This document shows, piece after piece, positions 35,345 to 43,441 of a stretch of 64,000 nucleotides of DNA (positions are counted from its first letter, which is position 1; every line of letters starts with the position of its first letter). The position numbers and the translations under genes were made by a program. The stretch is from NCBI GenBank assembly GCA_964509195.1, contig CAZDWJ010000008.1, positions 1 through 64,000 on the forward strand, written 5' to 3'. The notes beneath the pieces are model-generated. The model was not told where the DNA came from, searched no databases, and saw nothing but the letters and a program-made list of their open reading frames with translations. The stretch is from UBA4802 sp964509195. GTDB lineage: Bacteria > Spirochaetota > UBA4802 > UB4802.

Positions 35345-35737
35345 ATGATTCAGGTTCAAACAATGTTAGATGTTGCAGATAATAGTGGTGTAAAAAGAGT
35401 ACAGTGCATAAAAATATTAGGTGGAACCAAAAGGCGATACGCTTCTGTTGGTGATGTCATTATTGTTGCTGTAAAAGATGCACATCCCTCATATGGCTTG
35501 AAGGATTCAACCGGGAAAAAAGTTCATGGCAAAGCAGTCCTTAGGGCTGTAGTTGTGAGGACAACAAAACCAGTACGGCGCCCTGATGGGTCATATATAC
35601 GGTTTGATGACAATGCAGTGGCAATAATTGACAATAAAGGTGAGCCCAGAGGTTCTCGTATATTTGGGCCAGTAGCACGTGAATTACGTGATAGAAATTT
35701 CTTGAAAATAGTTTCATTAGCTCCAGAGGTTTTATAA
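35345..35737 (+). CDS. rplN: 50S ribosomal protein L14, slightly extended
   Basis: L14 contacts L19 and the 30S subunit in intersubunit bridges. The 130-aa protein begins IQVQTMLDVADNSGVKRVQCIKILGG and contains RPDGSYIRFDDNAVAIID and GPVARELRDRNFLKIVSLAPEVL. It is about 8 residues longer than the E. coli protein. The extra residues lie in the loop after VKDAHPS (SYGLKDSTGKKVHG), where other bacteria have a short loop. This may be a lineage-specific insertion. Confidence 0.96.
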   Translation: MIQVQTMLDVADNSGVKRVQCIKILGGTKRRYASVGDVIIVAVKDAHPSYGLKDSTGKKVHGKAVLRAVVVRTTKPVRRPDGSYIRFDDNAVAIIDNKGEPRGSRIFGPVARELRDRNFLKIVSLAPEVL

Positions 35738-35749
35738 AAAGGTGTTACC

Positions 35750-36067
35750 ATGGTACAAACTCGATTAAAAAAAGATGATCTGGTAATGGTTATTACAGGC
35801 GCTGATAAAGGCAAACGGGGTAAGGTGTTGTTTGTTGATAAAAAGCGTGGTAGGGTAATCGTAGAAGGCGTTAATTTGCGCAAAAAGTTTGTAAGGCCTT
35901 CACAGGAAAATCCTAAAGGCGGGCAAATAGAGTTACCATACCCAATTCATATTTCAAATGTGATGGTTTTCTGTGAAAAATGCAAGAAAGCTGTGAGGGT
36001 TGGTGTCAATATAGATAATGATGTTAAATATCGCGTATGCAAGAAATGTGGCAAACGAATTGATTAG
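35750..36067 (+). CDS. rplX: 50S ribosomal protein L24
   Basis: L24 is an assembly initiator with a KOW motif (KDDLVMVITGADKGKRGKVLFVD at residues 6-28). The 105-aa protein also has the bacterial C-terminal CEKCKKAVRVG...CKKCGKRID, giving two CxxC pairs that may bind zinc. The stop TAG overlaps a GTG that could start rplE, but rplE more likely begins 12 bases downstream. Confidence 0.96.
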   Translation: MVQTRLKKDDLVMVITGADKGKRGKVLFVDKKRGRVIVEGVNLRKKFVRPSQENPKGGQIELPYPIHISNVMVFCEKCKKAVRVGVNIDNDVKYRVCKKCGKRID

Positions 36068-36078
36068 TGAGGGTAATA

Positions 36079-36627
36079 ATGGCAGCACGATTGCGTTTAT
36101 TATATGAGAAGGATATTAAAAAGAGATTGATGGATAAATTTAAGTATTCATCAGTAATGGAGATCCCTAAAATTGAGAAGATAGTTCTTAATGTTGGTGA
36201 GGGCGAAGCTCATTCAAATCCCAACTTGTTAAAATCTATTATTGATGAGCTGTCGCTTATAACTGGACAGCGTGCAGTCAAGACTGTAGCAAAGAAGTCT
36301 ATTGCAGCTTTCAAGATCAGAGAAGGGTACGATGTAGGTGCTCGTGTAACATTGCGTGGTGATAAAATGTATGAATTTTTGGACCGTCTTATTAATGTTG
36401 CTCTGCCTAGAGTACGTGACTTCAGGGGATTATCGCCAAACTCATTTGATAATTCAGGTAATTATAATTTTTCCGTAAGAGAGCAAATAATATTTCCGGA
36501 GATTAACCTGGATAAAGTTGAGAAAATCTATGGGATTAATATAACAATTCAAACAACAGCAAAAAATGCCAGTGAGGCACGTTCATTGCTTGAAGAATTC
36601 AGATTTCCATTCCAAGAAGCGAGGTAA
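36079..36627 (+). CDS. rplE: 50S ribosomal protein L5
   Basis: L5 binds 5S rRNA and contacts the P-site tRNA. The 182-aa protein has LRLLYEKDIKKRLMDKFKYSSVMEIPKIEKIVLNVG at the start, KTVAKKSIAAFKIREGYDVGARVTLRG in the core and GINITIQTTAKNASEARSLLEEFRFPF at the end. The start ATG 36079 is preceded by GAGGGT four bases upstream; a GTG at 36067 is in frame but would overlap rplX. Confidence 0.97.
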   Translation: MAARLRLLYEKDIKKRLMDKFKYSSVMEIPKIEKIVLNVGEGEAHSNPNLLKSIIDELSLITGQRAVKTVAKKSIAAFKIREGYDVGARVTLRGDKMYEFLDRLINVALPRVRDFRGLSPNSFDNSGNYNFSVREQIIFPEINLDKVEKIYGINITIQTTAKNASEARSLLEEFRFPFQEAR

Positions 36628-36632
36628 ATCAG

Positions 36633-36818
36633 GTGGCTAGCGAAAGAATGTTTGCAAAGGCCAGAAGAGAGCCTAAGTTTAAGATTCGTCAGAGAAATCG
36701 TTGTAAGGTATGTGGTAGACCACGGGGGTACTACAGGCGGTTTGAGCTTTGCAGGGTTTGTTTGCGAAAGTTAGCTGGTGAAGGCTTAATCCCGGGTGTT
36801 AAAAAATCATCCTGGTAA
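36633..36818 (+). CDS. rpsZ: 30S ribosomal protein S14, zinc (type Z) form
   Basis: S14 completes the 30S head. This 61-aa form starts with GTG at 36633 (GAGG about 8 bases upstream). It has the zinc knuckle CKVCGRPRGYYRRFELCRVC, then LRKLAGEGLIPGVKKSSW. The short C+ type is distinct from the 100-aa zinc-free S14. rplE ends 5 bp upstream, so translation is likely coupled. Confidence 0.96.
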   Translation: MASERMFAKARREPKFKIRQRNRCKVCGRPRGYYRRFELCRVCLRKLAGEGLIPGVKKSSW

Positions 36819-36842
36819 AATTTAATAGGGAGTATACGCGTT

Positions 36843-37244
36843 ATGAGTTGTATTTCTGATCCAATTGCAGATATGTTGACCCGAATGCGAAATGCAATTA
36901 ATGCAGGACATGTAAAAGTTGATATACCATCATCAAAGATGAAAATGGCTATTGCAAAGATTTTAAAAGATGAAGGTTTTATAAAAAACTATAAACTTAT
37001 TGATGATAATAAGCAAAAAATATTACGAATTTATCTTAAATATAGTGCGGATAATCAGTCGGCTATTCTTCATTTGAAACGAATCAGCACACCTGGTCGA
37101 AGGGTGTACATAAAAGCTGAGGATTTAAAGCCAGTGTACAATAATATGGGTATTATGATTCTTTCTACATCAAAAGGTATTATTACCAATAAAGCCGCCA
37201 AACAATTAAATATTGGCGGAGAAGCATTATGTGAGATTCTATAA
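36843..37244 (+). CDS. rpsH: 30S ribosomal protein S8
   Basis: S8 binds the central domain of 16S rRNA and in E. coli represses the spc operon. The 133-aa protein has SDPIADMLTRMRNAINAGH at the start and RRVYIKAEDLKPVYNNMGIMILSTSKGIITNKAAKQLNIGGEALCEI at the end. Its stop lies 13 bp before the preferred rplF start. Confidence 0.97.
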   Translation: MSCISDPIADMLTRMRNAINAGHVKVDIPSSKMKMAIAKILKDEGFIKNYKLIDDNKQKILRIYLKYSADNQSAILHLKRISTPGRRVYIKAEDLKPVYNNMGIMILSTSKGIITNKAAKQLNIGGEALCEIL

Positions 37245-37257
37245 GGGGCAGCTTGCT

Positions 37258-37803
37258 ATGTCTAGAATAGGGAAAAAACCGATAGTGATACCAAATGGTG
37301 TATCAGTTGATCTGAACGGAGAAATGATAACCGTTAAAGGTCCTTTAGGAACTCTGCAGTATCAATTGCAAAGTGATATTAATGTAACTATCGACAACAA
37401 TGTCATTAATATAACAAAAAAGGATGTACAGTCAAAAGACAAAAAAGTCAATGCATTGTGGGGATTGACAAGGGCTCTGATACACAATATGGTTGTTGGC
37501 GTATCAGCAGGGTTTGAAAAGAATCTGGAGATAGTTGGTGTTGGATACAGGGCAGCCCAGAAAAGCAACGATGTTGAGTTCCAGTTAGGATATTCTCACA
37601 GCATACTGTTTTCACCTCCTTCAGGAATAAAAGTTGAGGTTGTTGAGCCAACAAAGCTGAAAGTGAAAGGTATTGACAAACAACTGGTTGGACAGGTTGC
37701 AGCCAATATTCGTAAGCTACGTCCACCAGAGCCATATAAGGGAAAGGGCATCCGCTATAAGGATGAGCAGATCAGAAGAAAAGCTGGTAAGACAGGCAAG
37801 TAA
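37258..37803 (+). CDS. rplF: 50S ribosomal protein L6
   Basis: L6 lies near the stalk base and sarcin-ricin loop. The 181-aa protein starts SRIGKKPIVIPNGVSVDLNG and has VKGPLGTLQYQL. The C-terminal GKGIRYKDEQIRRKAGKTGK carries the conserved KGIRY motif. The start is ATG 37258 with AAGGGG nine bases upstream; an in-frame codon at 37213 inside rpsH would add an unrelated 15-residue leader. Confidence 0.97.
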   Translation: MSRIGKKPIVIPNGVSVDLNGEMITVKGPLGTLQYQLQSDINVTIDNNVINITKKDVQSKDKKVNALWGLTRALIHNMVVGVSAGFEKNLEIVGVGYRAAQKSNDVEFQLGYSHSILFSPPSGIKVEVVEPTKLKVKGIDKQLVGQVAANIRKLRPPEPYKGKGIRYKDEQIRRKAGKTGK

Positions 37804-37831
37804 GACTATTAGGGTGTAAAGGATAGTAAAT

Positions 37832-38197
37832 ATGAATAGATTGAAGTTAAAAAAAGTTCGATATATGCGCAGAAGAATGCGCGTTAAATCTAAGGTTAGA
37901 GCCAATACGCAGCGGCCGCGTATGTGTATATCACGTAGCAATAAAAATTTTTATGTTCAGATTATTGATGACAGCAAGGGGCACACGCTGGTGAGCGCTT
38001 CAACTCTTGAAAAGGATTTTCCGGTAAGCAAGAACCGGTGTAATAAGGCAGCAGCCAAAGAATTAGGGAAAATAATTGCTCAGAGAGCTGTCGCCAGGAA
38101 TATAAAACAGGTGGTCTTTGACAGAAATGGATACCTTTATCATGGGAAGATAAAGGAATTTGCTGATGCAGCTCGTGAAAATGGATTAGAATTTTAG
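37832..38197 (+). CDS. rplR: 50S ribosomal protein L18
   Basis: L18 binds 5S rRNA with L5. The 121-aa protein has a basic N-terminal tail (RRRMRVKSKVRANTQRPRMCISRSNKNFYVQIIDD) and the core GKIIAQRAVARNIKQVVFDRNGYLYHGKIKEFADAARENGLEF. The sequence and length are standard. rpsE follows after a few bases. Confidence 0.97.
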   Translation: MNRLKLKKVRYMRRRMRVKSKVRANTQRPRMCISRSNKNFYVQIIDDSKGHTLVSASTLEKDFPVSKNRCNKAAAKELGKIIAQRAVARNIKQVVFDRNGYLYHGKIKEFADAARENGLEF

Positions 38198-38208
38198 GGG
38201 AGATGGTA

Positions 38209-38724
38209 ATGAAGATTTTGAAAAAAAGAGTAAAACCTGAAGGACTGGAGTTATCTGAAAAGATAATTATCATTAACCGTGTTGCAAAGGTTGTAAAAGG
38301 TGGTAGAAGGTTTTCTTTTAATGCGATGTCAGTTGTTGGTGATAATAAAGGTCATGTTGGCATAGGTTTTGGAAAGGCTAACGAAGTTCCGGATGCTATC
38401 AGAAAAAGCGTTGAGGATGCAAAGAAGAATTTATATAAAATTAATGTTAATAAAAATACCATACCCCATGAGGTTATAGGAAAATTTAAATCGACACGTG
38501 TTATCTTAAAGCCTGCTGCTCCTGGTACAGGTCTTATTGCAGGTGATTCAGTGCGGGCAGTTGTGGAAAAGGCAGGTATTGTGGATATTTTATCAAAAAC
38601 ATTAGGGTCGCGAAATCCTGTAAATGTTACCAAAGCAACAATAAATGGCCTGTTACAACTTAGAAGCCTTAAAGAAGCAGCAGATTTACGTGAAGTACCG
38701 TTACCAAAGTTATGGCAACCATAA
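38209..38724 (+). CDS. rpsE: 30S ribosomal protein S5
   Basis: S5 contributes to decoding fidelity and the mRNA entry tunnel. The 171-aa protein has LSEKIIIINRVAKVVKGGRRFSFNAMSVVGD near residues 17-45 and the GHVGIGFGKANEVPDAIRKSVE loop. It ends RSLKEAADLREVPLPKLW. Two ATG codons lie close together; 38209 is preferred because GGGGAG at 38197-38202 is correctly spaced for it. Confidence 0.97.
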   Translation: MKILKKRVKPEGLELSEKIIIINRVAKVVKGGRRFSFNAMSVVGDNKGHVGIGFGKANEVPDAIRKSVEDAKKNLYKINVNKNTIPHEVIGKFKSTRVILKPAAPGTGLIAGDSVRAVVEKAGIVDILSKTLGSRNPVNVTKATINGLLQLRSLKEAADLREVPLPKLWQP

Positions 38725-38733
38725 GAGGTGTAT

Positions 38734-38922
38734 ATGGCAAAGAAATTACGTGTGAAACAAATACGAAGTTATATAGGCGCAAAGCCAAAACAAAAAGCAA
38801 CGCTCAGGGCATTGGGCCTGCGGAAGATGAATGCTGAAAGGATACATGACGATACTCCTGTTATCAGGGGGATGTTGCAGGTTGTTAAGCATATGGTTGA
38901 AGTTTCAGAAATTAAAGAATAA
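38734..38922 (+). CDS. rpmD: 50S ribosomal protein L30
   Basis: The 62-aa protein has AKKLRVKQIRSYIGAKPKQKATLRALGLRKMN, containing the L30 pattern QIRSxIG...LRALGLRKMN, and ends in TPVIRGMLQVVKHMVEV. ATG 38734 is preceded by GAGGTG. It is in the standard rpsE-rpmD-rplO order. Confidence 0.96.
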   Translation: MAKKLRVKQIRSYIGAKPKQKATLRALGLRKMNAERIHDDTPVIRGMLQVVKHMVEVSEIKE

Positions 38923-38943
38923 TGAGCAGTGGGTGGGAGTGCT

Positions 38944-39381
38944 ATGCAATATACATTGAAGAAGCCTGAATATATAAAAAAGAAAAAACGTGTTGGTTGT
39001 GGACCTGGCAGTGGGCATGGGAAAACAAGCTGTAAGGGACATAAGGGGCAAAAAGCAAGATCAGGTGCTCATTTTAAGCCAGGTTTTGAAGGCGGTCAAA
39101 TGCCATTGCAGAGAAGAATACCAAAGCGTGGATTTAACAACGCAAAATTCAGGGAAGAAGTCCAGATAATAAATATTCGGGACATAGCAAAATTAGGAAT
39201 TCAGGAAGTAACTCCTGAAGTGTTATACCAGAATGGATTGATTAAATCGCAGTTGCTGCCTGTTAAACTGCTTGCTAATGGCGAGATTACTACTGCAGTG
39301 AAGGTTATAGTTGATACAGTATCATCTTCTGCTAAAGATAAGATTGCAAAAGCGGGTGGGAGCGTTTCACTGCGATCATAA
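38944..39381 (+). CDS. rplO: 50S ribosomal protein L15
   Basis: L15 is a late-assembly protein with a long glycine/arginine-rich extension. The 145-aa protein has KKRVGCGPGSGHGKTSCKGHKGQKARSG and FEGGQMPLQRRIPKRGFNN. The start ATG 38944 follows GGGAG; a GTG at 38929 is possible but gives a non-conserved leader. secY follows after 26 bp. Confidence 0.96.
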   Translation: MQYTLKKPEYIKKKKRVGCGPGSGHGKTSCKGHKGQKARSGAHFKPGFEGGQMPLQRRIPKRGFNNAKFREEVQIINIRDIAKLGIQEVTPEVLYQNGLIKSQLLPVKLLANGEITTAVKVIVDTVSSSAKDKIAKAGGSVSLRS

Positions 39382-39407
39382 TTATATAAAGAGGTCATAA
39401 AATAATA

Positions 39408-40754
39408 ATGCCAAATGTAATTACAAATATATTTAAAATTCCAGAATTACGGAAAAGGGTGTTATTTACCCTTTTTATTTTGATAGTATACAGAATTGGT
39501 GCTCATATACCTATACCAGGTGTCAACATTGAGGCATTAAGTTCCTATTTTGAAATGGCTGCAAAAAGCCATGGTGGGGGCTTTGTTGATTTTTTTGACC
39601 TTTTTGCAGGTGGTGCGCTCAAACGCTTTACCATATTTGCGCTTGGTATCATGCCATATATATCTGCATCAATTATAATGCAGCTTTTGACTGTTGTTAT
39701 CCCTGCTATTGAAAAGTTATCAAAGGAAGGGCCTGAAGGATATAAGAAGATAAATCAGTATACCCGTTATGGAACAGTGCTTTTGTGTGCACTGCAGGGA
39801 TTTGGCCTTACCATGTGGATGAAGTCAATGACATCACCTAAAGGTACCGTGGTACCACAGGATGCGGGTATTGGTTTTATCATAGTTGCAGTACTGGCTA
39901 TCACCACAGGAACCATGATATTGATGTGGCTTGGCGAAATGATTACGGAACGTGGCATAGGCAATGGGATATCGCTCATCATTTATGCGGGTATAGTTGT
40001 ACGTGCTCCTTCAGCTTTTGTTGATACAATGAACAGGATAATCAGCAGAAGTGATCCTATCATTGCCCTTATTCTCATTGCATTGTTTATTGGCGTAGTT
40101 GCTGCATCGATACTATTGACCTTAGGTGTGAGGAAGATCCCAGTACAATATGGAAAGCGCGTAGTAGGACGCCGCATGGTGCAAATGGCATCGCAAGCTA
40201 TACCACTGCGGGTTAATGCTGCAGGTGTTATTCCTATCATATTTGCATCGTCAGTTATTCTTTTCCCCGCCCAGATAAGCAACATGCTGGGAGCTACAAA
40301 ATATGCTATTTTTACCAAGATGCAGTACTGGCTCTCGCCGGGGCATACAGCGTATATGATACTATATAGTTTATTAATCATATTTTTCTGCTATTTTTAT
40401 ACAGCAATTCAGTTTAATCCAAATGATCTGGCTGAGAATTTGAAAAAATATGGTGGTTTTATACCTGGGATACGACCAGGGCAGAATACAGCAGATTACA
40501 TTATGCATATTTTAAACAGAATTACATTGCCTGGGTCCATATTTTTAGCGCTGATAGCGATAGTACCTGATTTTATTATACGCATATGGCCGGAAGAAGT
40601 ATCACCAGAAATGGCGTATCTTTTTGGTGGAACGTCATTGCTTATTATTGTTGGTGTTGCGCTGGATACATTAAAGCAGATAGAATCACAGCTTTTGATG
40701 CGGCATTATGATGGTTTCTTCAAGAAGGGAAGAATAAAAGGTAGACGTTACTAA
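39408..40754 (+). CDS. secY: Protein translocase subunit SecY
   Basis: SecY is the protein-conducting channel for secretion and membrane insertion. The 448-aa protein has ten predicted spans. It begins IFKIPELRKRVLFTLFILIVYRIGAHIPIPGVN, with the TM2 region FFDLFAGGALKRFTIFALGIMPYISASIIMQLL, and the large cytoplasmic loop GKRVVGRRMVQMASQAIPLRVNAAGVIPIIFASS. Its partner SecE is encoded at 14459. map follows directly, with no adk gene in between. Confidence 0.97.
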   Translation: MPNVITNIFKIPELRKRVLFTLFILIVYRIGAHIPIPGVNIEALSSYFEMAAKSHGGGFVDFFDLFAGGALKRFTIFALGIMPYISASIIMQLLTVVIPAIEKLSKEGPEGYKKINQYTRYGTVLLCALQGFGLTMWMKSMTSPKGTVVPQDAGIGFIIVAVLAITTGTMILMWLGEMITERGIGNGISLIIYAGIVVRAPSAFVDTMNRIISRSDPIIALILIALFIGVVAASILLTLGVRKIPVQYGKRVVGRRMVQMASQAIPLRVNAAGVIPIIFASSVILFPAQISNMLGATKYAIFTKMQYWLSPGHTAYMILYSLLIIFFCYFYTAIQFNPNDLAENLKKYGGFIPGIRPGQNTADYIMHILNRITLPGSIFLALIAIVPDFIIRIWPEEVSPEMAYLFGGTSLLIIVGVALDTLKQIESQLLMRHYDGFFKKGRIKGRRY

Positions 40755-40800
40755 ATTTTTAGCTATACTATTTTTTTGTACAATGATATTTTGAGGCGTT

Positions 40801-41553
40801 TTGGCTATTTTTATTTACACTGAAGAGGAGATTAAACGGGTTGAGGATGCGTGCAGGATAACTGCTGCTGTTCTTGATGAAGTTGGCAAACATGTTGCAG
40901 AAGGTATCAGTACCTATGAGCTTGACAGGATTGCAAGGGATTTAATTAGAAAGTATAAGGCTGTTCCAGCATTTTTGGGATATAAAGGGTATCCAGCAGC
41001 TATCTGTACATCAATTAACGAAGTTGTTGTTCATGGGATTCCGACTAAAGGGCAAATACTAAAAAAGGGCGATATAGTAGGGATTGACATAGGTGTACAA
41101 TATAATGGTTATTTTGGTGATGCGGCAAAAACGTTTATTGTTGGTAAGGTAAGTAAAGCGGCGCAAAAATTGCTTGAAGTTACAAAAGAAGCACTTGAAC
41201 GTGGTATTTTACAGTGTAAAGATGGCAATCATATTACAGATATATCCCATGCTATTGAGTCACATGTAGTGCAATATGGTTTTCAGCCCGTTCATGAATT
41301 TGTAGGCCATGGTATTGGAAGAAATTTGCATGAGGAACCTTCCATACCAAATTTTGGCAAGCCCGGAAAGGGCCCTGTTATAAAAACAGGGATGATATTT
41401 GCAATTGAGCCAATGATTAATGAAGGGACATATCAGGTTGAGATTTTGCAGGATGGTTGGACAGCAGTAACAAAGGACAGAAAGTACTCAGTACATTTTG
41501 AACATACCGTTGCTGTTGTGAATGGGAATCCAAAGATATTAACGTGGTATTAA
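40801..41553 (+). CDS. map: Methionine aminopeptidase, type I
   Basis: The enzyme removes the initiator methionine from nascent proteins. The 250-aa protein has the five metal ligands of the pita-bread fold: GIDIGVQYNGYFGDAAKTF (two Asp), HEFVGHGIGRNLHEEP (His), FAIEPMINEG (Glu) and HFEHTVAV (Glu). The substrate-binding histidine is in VVVHGIP. The start is TTG at 40801, supported by TTGAGG just upstream. It sits between secY and infA as in many bacteria. Confidence 0.97.
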   Translation: MAIFIYTEEEIKRVEDACRITAAVLDEVGKHVAEGISTYELDRIARDLIRKYKAVPAFLGYKGYPAAICTSINEVVVHGIPTKGQILKKGDIVGIDIGVQYNGYFGDAAKTFIVGKVSKAAQKLLEVTKEALERGILQCKDGNHITDISHAIESHVVQYGFQPVHEFVGHGIGRNLHEEPSIPNFGKPGKGPVIKTGMIFAIEPMINEGTYQVEILQDGWTAVTKDRKYSVHFEHTVAVVNGNPKILTWY

Positions 41554-41581
41554 ATCTAATGAGTGAGGAGTAGTAAACCGG

Positions 41582-41800
41582 ATGGCCAAAGAAGAACCAA
41601 TCGAAGTTGAAGGTGAAGTAGTGGAAGCACTTCCCAATGCTATGTTCAGGGTTAAATTAGACAATGGTCATGTGGTTCTGGCTCACATTTCTGGAAAAAT
41701 GAGGATGCACTATATACGGATTCTGCCAGGTGACAGGGTTACCGTAGAGCTGTCACCGTACGATTTAAGCAGAGGCAGGATAACCTATCGGTCCAAATGA
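41582..41800 (+). CDS. infA: Translation initiation factor IF-1
   Basis: IF-1 blocks the A site during initiation. The 72-aa OB-fold protein matches the family almost end to end: AKEEPIEVEGEVVEALPNAMF, HISGKMRMHYIRILPGDRVTVELSPYDLSRGRITYR. It is preceded by a GTGAGGAG-like sequence and followed by rpmJ after 23 bp. Confidence 0.98.
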   Translation: MAKEEPIEVEGEVVEALPNAMFRVKLDNGHVVLAHISGKMRMHYIRILPGDRVTVELSPYDLSRGRITYRSK

Positions 41801-41823
41801 TAGCTAATGATTGAGGTATTACT

Positions 41824-41952
41824 ATGAAAGTTAGAGTTTCAGTAAAAAAGATTTGCAGTGATTGTAAGGTAATTAAACGGCATGGTGTTGTACGTGTGAT
41901 TTGTAAAAATCCACGTCATAAACAGCGACAGAAGAAAAGAACAGTGAAATAA
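41824..41952 (+). CDS. rpmJ: 50S ribosomal protein L36 (zinc form)
   Basis: The 42-aa protein is MKVRVSVKKICSDCKVIKR and continues to CKNPRHKQRQKKRTVK. The C-x2-C...C...H zinc pattern is intact, so it is the C+ L36. It is a few residues longer than the usual 37-38 aa because of a basic C-terminal tail. It lies between infA and rpsM in standard order and is short enough to be missed by automated calling. Confidence 0.96.
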   Translation: MKVRVSVKKICSDCKVIKRHGVVRVICKNPRHKQRQKKRTVK

Positions 41953-41970
41953 TGTGAGGTAGAGGTATAT

Positions 41971-42345
41971 ATGGCACGAATTGCAGGTGTTGATTTACCA
42001 AATAATAAAAGAATTGAAGTAGCGCTTACCTATATTTATGGTATTGGCCTATCATCTTCACAGAAGATTTTACAGGAAGCTCAGGTTAATCCCGACACCA
42101 GAGTAAAAGATCTTACGGATGAAGAGATTAATCAGTTACGTAAGATCATTGAGAAAAGTTACAAGGTTGAAGGTGATTTGCGTACTCAGATAGCAATGGA
42201 TATTAAGCGCCTTATGGATATAGGCTGTTACAGAGGTATACGGCACAGGAGAGGGTTGCCAGTACGCGGCCAAAATACAAAAAACAATGCAAGAACCCGC
42301 AAAGGGAATAGAAAAGTATCAGTAGGAAGCAAAAAGAAGAAATAG
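41971..42345 (+). CDS. rpsM: 30S ribosomal protein S13
   Basis: S13 forms bridges between the 30S head and the 50S subunit. The 124-aa protein has ARIAGVDLPNNKRIEVALTYIYGIGLSSS at the start, GCYRGIRHRRGLPVRGQNTKNNARTRKG near the end and a lysine-rich tail. It opens the alpha operon rpsM-rpsK-rpsD-rpoA-rplQ. Confidence 0.97.
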   Translation: MARIAGVDLPNNKRIEVALTYIYGIGLSSSQKILQEAQVNPDTRVKDLTDEEINQLRKIIEKSYKVEGDLRTQIAMDIKRLMDIGCYRGIRHRRGLPVRGQNTKNNARTRKGNRKVSVGSKKKK

Positions 42346-42368
42346 CAAGTCAATGATAGAGGTGTACA

Positions 42369-42755
42369 GTGAAGCAAAAAAGAACAAAGAAACAGGAAAA
42401 AAAGAATATACCGGTTGGGAAGGCGTATATTCAGGCTACGTATAATAATACTATTATTACAATTACTGATATGCAGGGCAATGTAGTATCCTGGGCAACA
42501 GCCGGTGGTGAAGGTTTCCGTGGCTCACGAAAGTCCACTCCCTTTGCCGCACAGATGGCTGCAAAAGCTGCTGCACAGAAAGCAATGGATAATGCAAATA
42601 TGAGAACTGTTGAGGTATATGTGAAGGGTCCAGGTATTGGGCGTGAAGCAGCAATTCGTTCGCTCTACCAGGCTGGATTAAATATCTCAAAGATTAAAGA
42701 TATTACACCCATACCACATAATGGGTGCCGTCCACGTAAACGAAGAAGAGTATAA
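42369..42755 (+). CDS. rpsK: 30S ribosomal protein S11
   Basis: S11 lies on the 30S platform near the mRNA exit. The 128-aa protein has GKAYIQATYNNTIITITDMQGNVVSWATAGGEGFRGSRKSTPFAAQMAA and ends DITPIPHNGCRPRKRRRV. The start is GTG at 42369 with GAGGTG about seven bases upstream. Spacing to rpsD is 16 bp. Confidence 0.97.
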   Translation: MKQKRTKKQEKKNIPVGKAYIQATYNNTIITITDMQGNVVSWATAGGEGFRGSRKSTPFAAQMAAKAAAQKAMDNANMRTVEVYVKGPGIGREAAIRSLYQAGLNISKIKDITPIPHNGCRPRKRRRV

Positions 42756-42771
42756 TGTGAGGGTTTAGTTT

Positions 42772-43401
42772 ATGGCAAAGTATACAGGGCCTTTATGTAA
42801 ATTATGCAGAAGAGAAATGACACCTTTAATGCTGAAAGGGAGACGCTGTTTAACTGATAAATGTGCAATCAAGCATAAGAAATATCCTCCGGGACCTCCA
42901 CGAAAAAGGAGAACCAAATTGTCAGACTATGGTGTACAGCTGCGTGAAAAACAGAAGATTAAACGAAGCTATATGCTGTTAGAAACCCAGTTTAAACGAG
43001 CATTCGAAGAGGCTACACGGCTTAAAGGAGTTACAGGCGAGAATATGCTTGTACTGCTTGAACGCAGACTTGATAATGTGATATACAGATTGGGATTTTC
43101 ATCTTCACGGTTACAAGCACGGCAGTTTGTTCAGCATGGGCACGTGACAGTTAATGGAAAGCGTGTGGATATTCCTTCCTATCAGGTTAAAGTGAATGAT
43201 ATTGTAGAGATCAAGGAAGATTTCAAAACCAACACAATGCTTGAAGATGCTATCAAACTATCCAAAGCAGTGGGATCAGTGCCTCAGTGGTTAGAAGTTG
43301 ACTATGATAAGAGAAGTGGCAAAATTATACGATTGCCTGAGCGCAAAGATATTGAACCTATCTTCAATGAGCAAGTGGTAGTTGAGTTATATTCTAAGTA
43401 A
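42772..43401 (+). CDS. rpsD: 30S ribosomal protein S4 (zinc form)
   Basis: S4 is a primary 30S assembly protein; in E. coli it represses the alpha operon. The 209-aa protein has an N-terminal zinc site CKLCRREM...CLTDKCAI at about 9-32, so it is the C+ form. The S4 RNA-binding domain contains RLDNVIYRLGFSSSRLQARQFVQHGHVTVNG. It completes a set of zinc-type paralogues (L33, L36, S14, S4) in this window. Confidence 0.97.
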   Translation: MAKYTGPLCKLCRREMTPLMLKGRRCLTDKCAIKHKKYPPGPPRKRRTKLSDYGVQLREKQKIKRSYMLLETQFKRAFEEATRLKGVTGENMLVLLERRLDNVIYRLGFSSSRLQARQFVQHGHVTVNGKRVDIPSYQVKVNDIVEIKEDFKTNTMLEDAIKLSKAVGSVPQWLEVDYDKRSGKIIRLPERKDIEPIFNEQVVVELYSK

Positions 43402-43441
43402 GTCATGTGGTTAAGTATGTGTTTATTTATTGGAGGTAATA

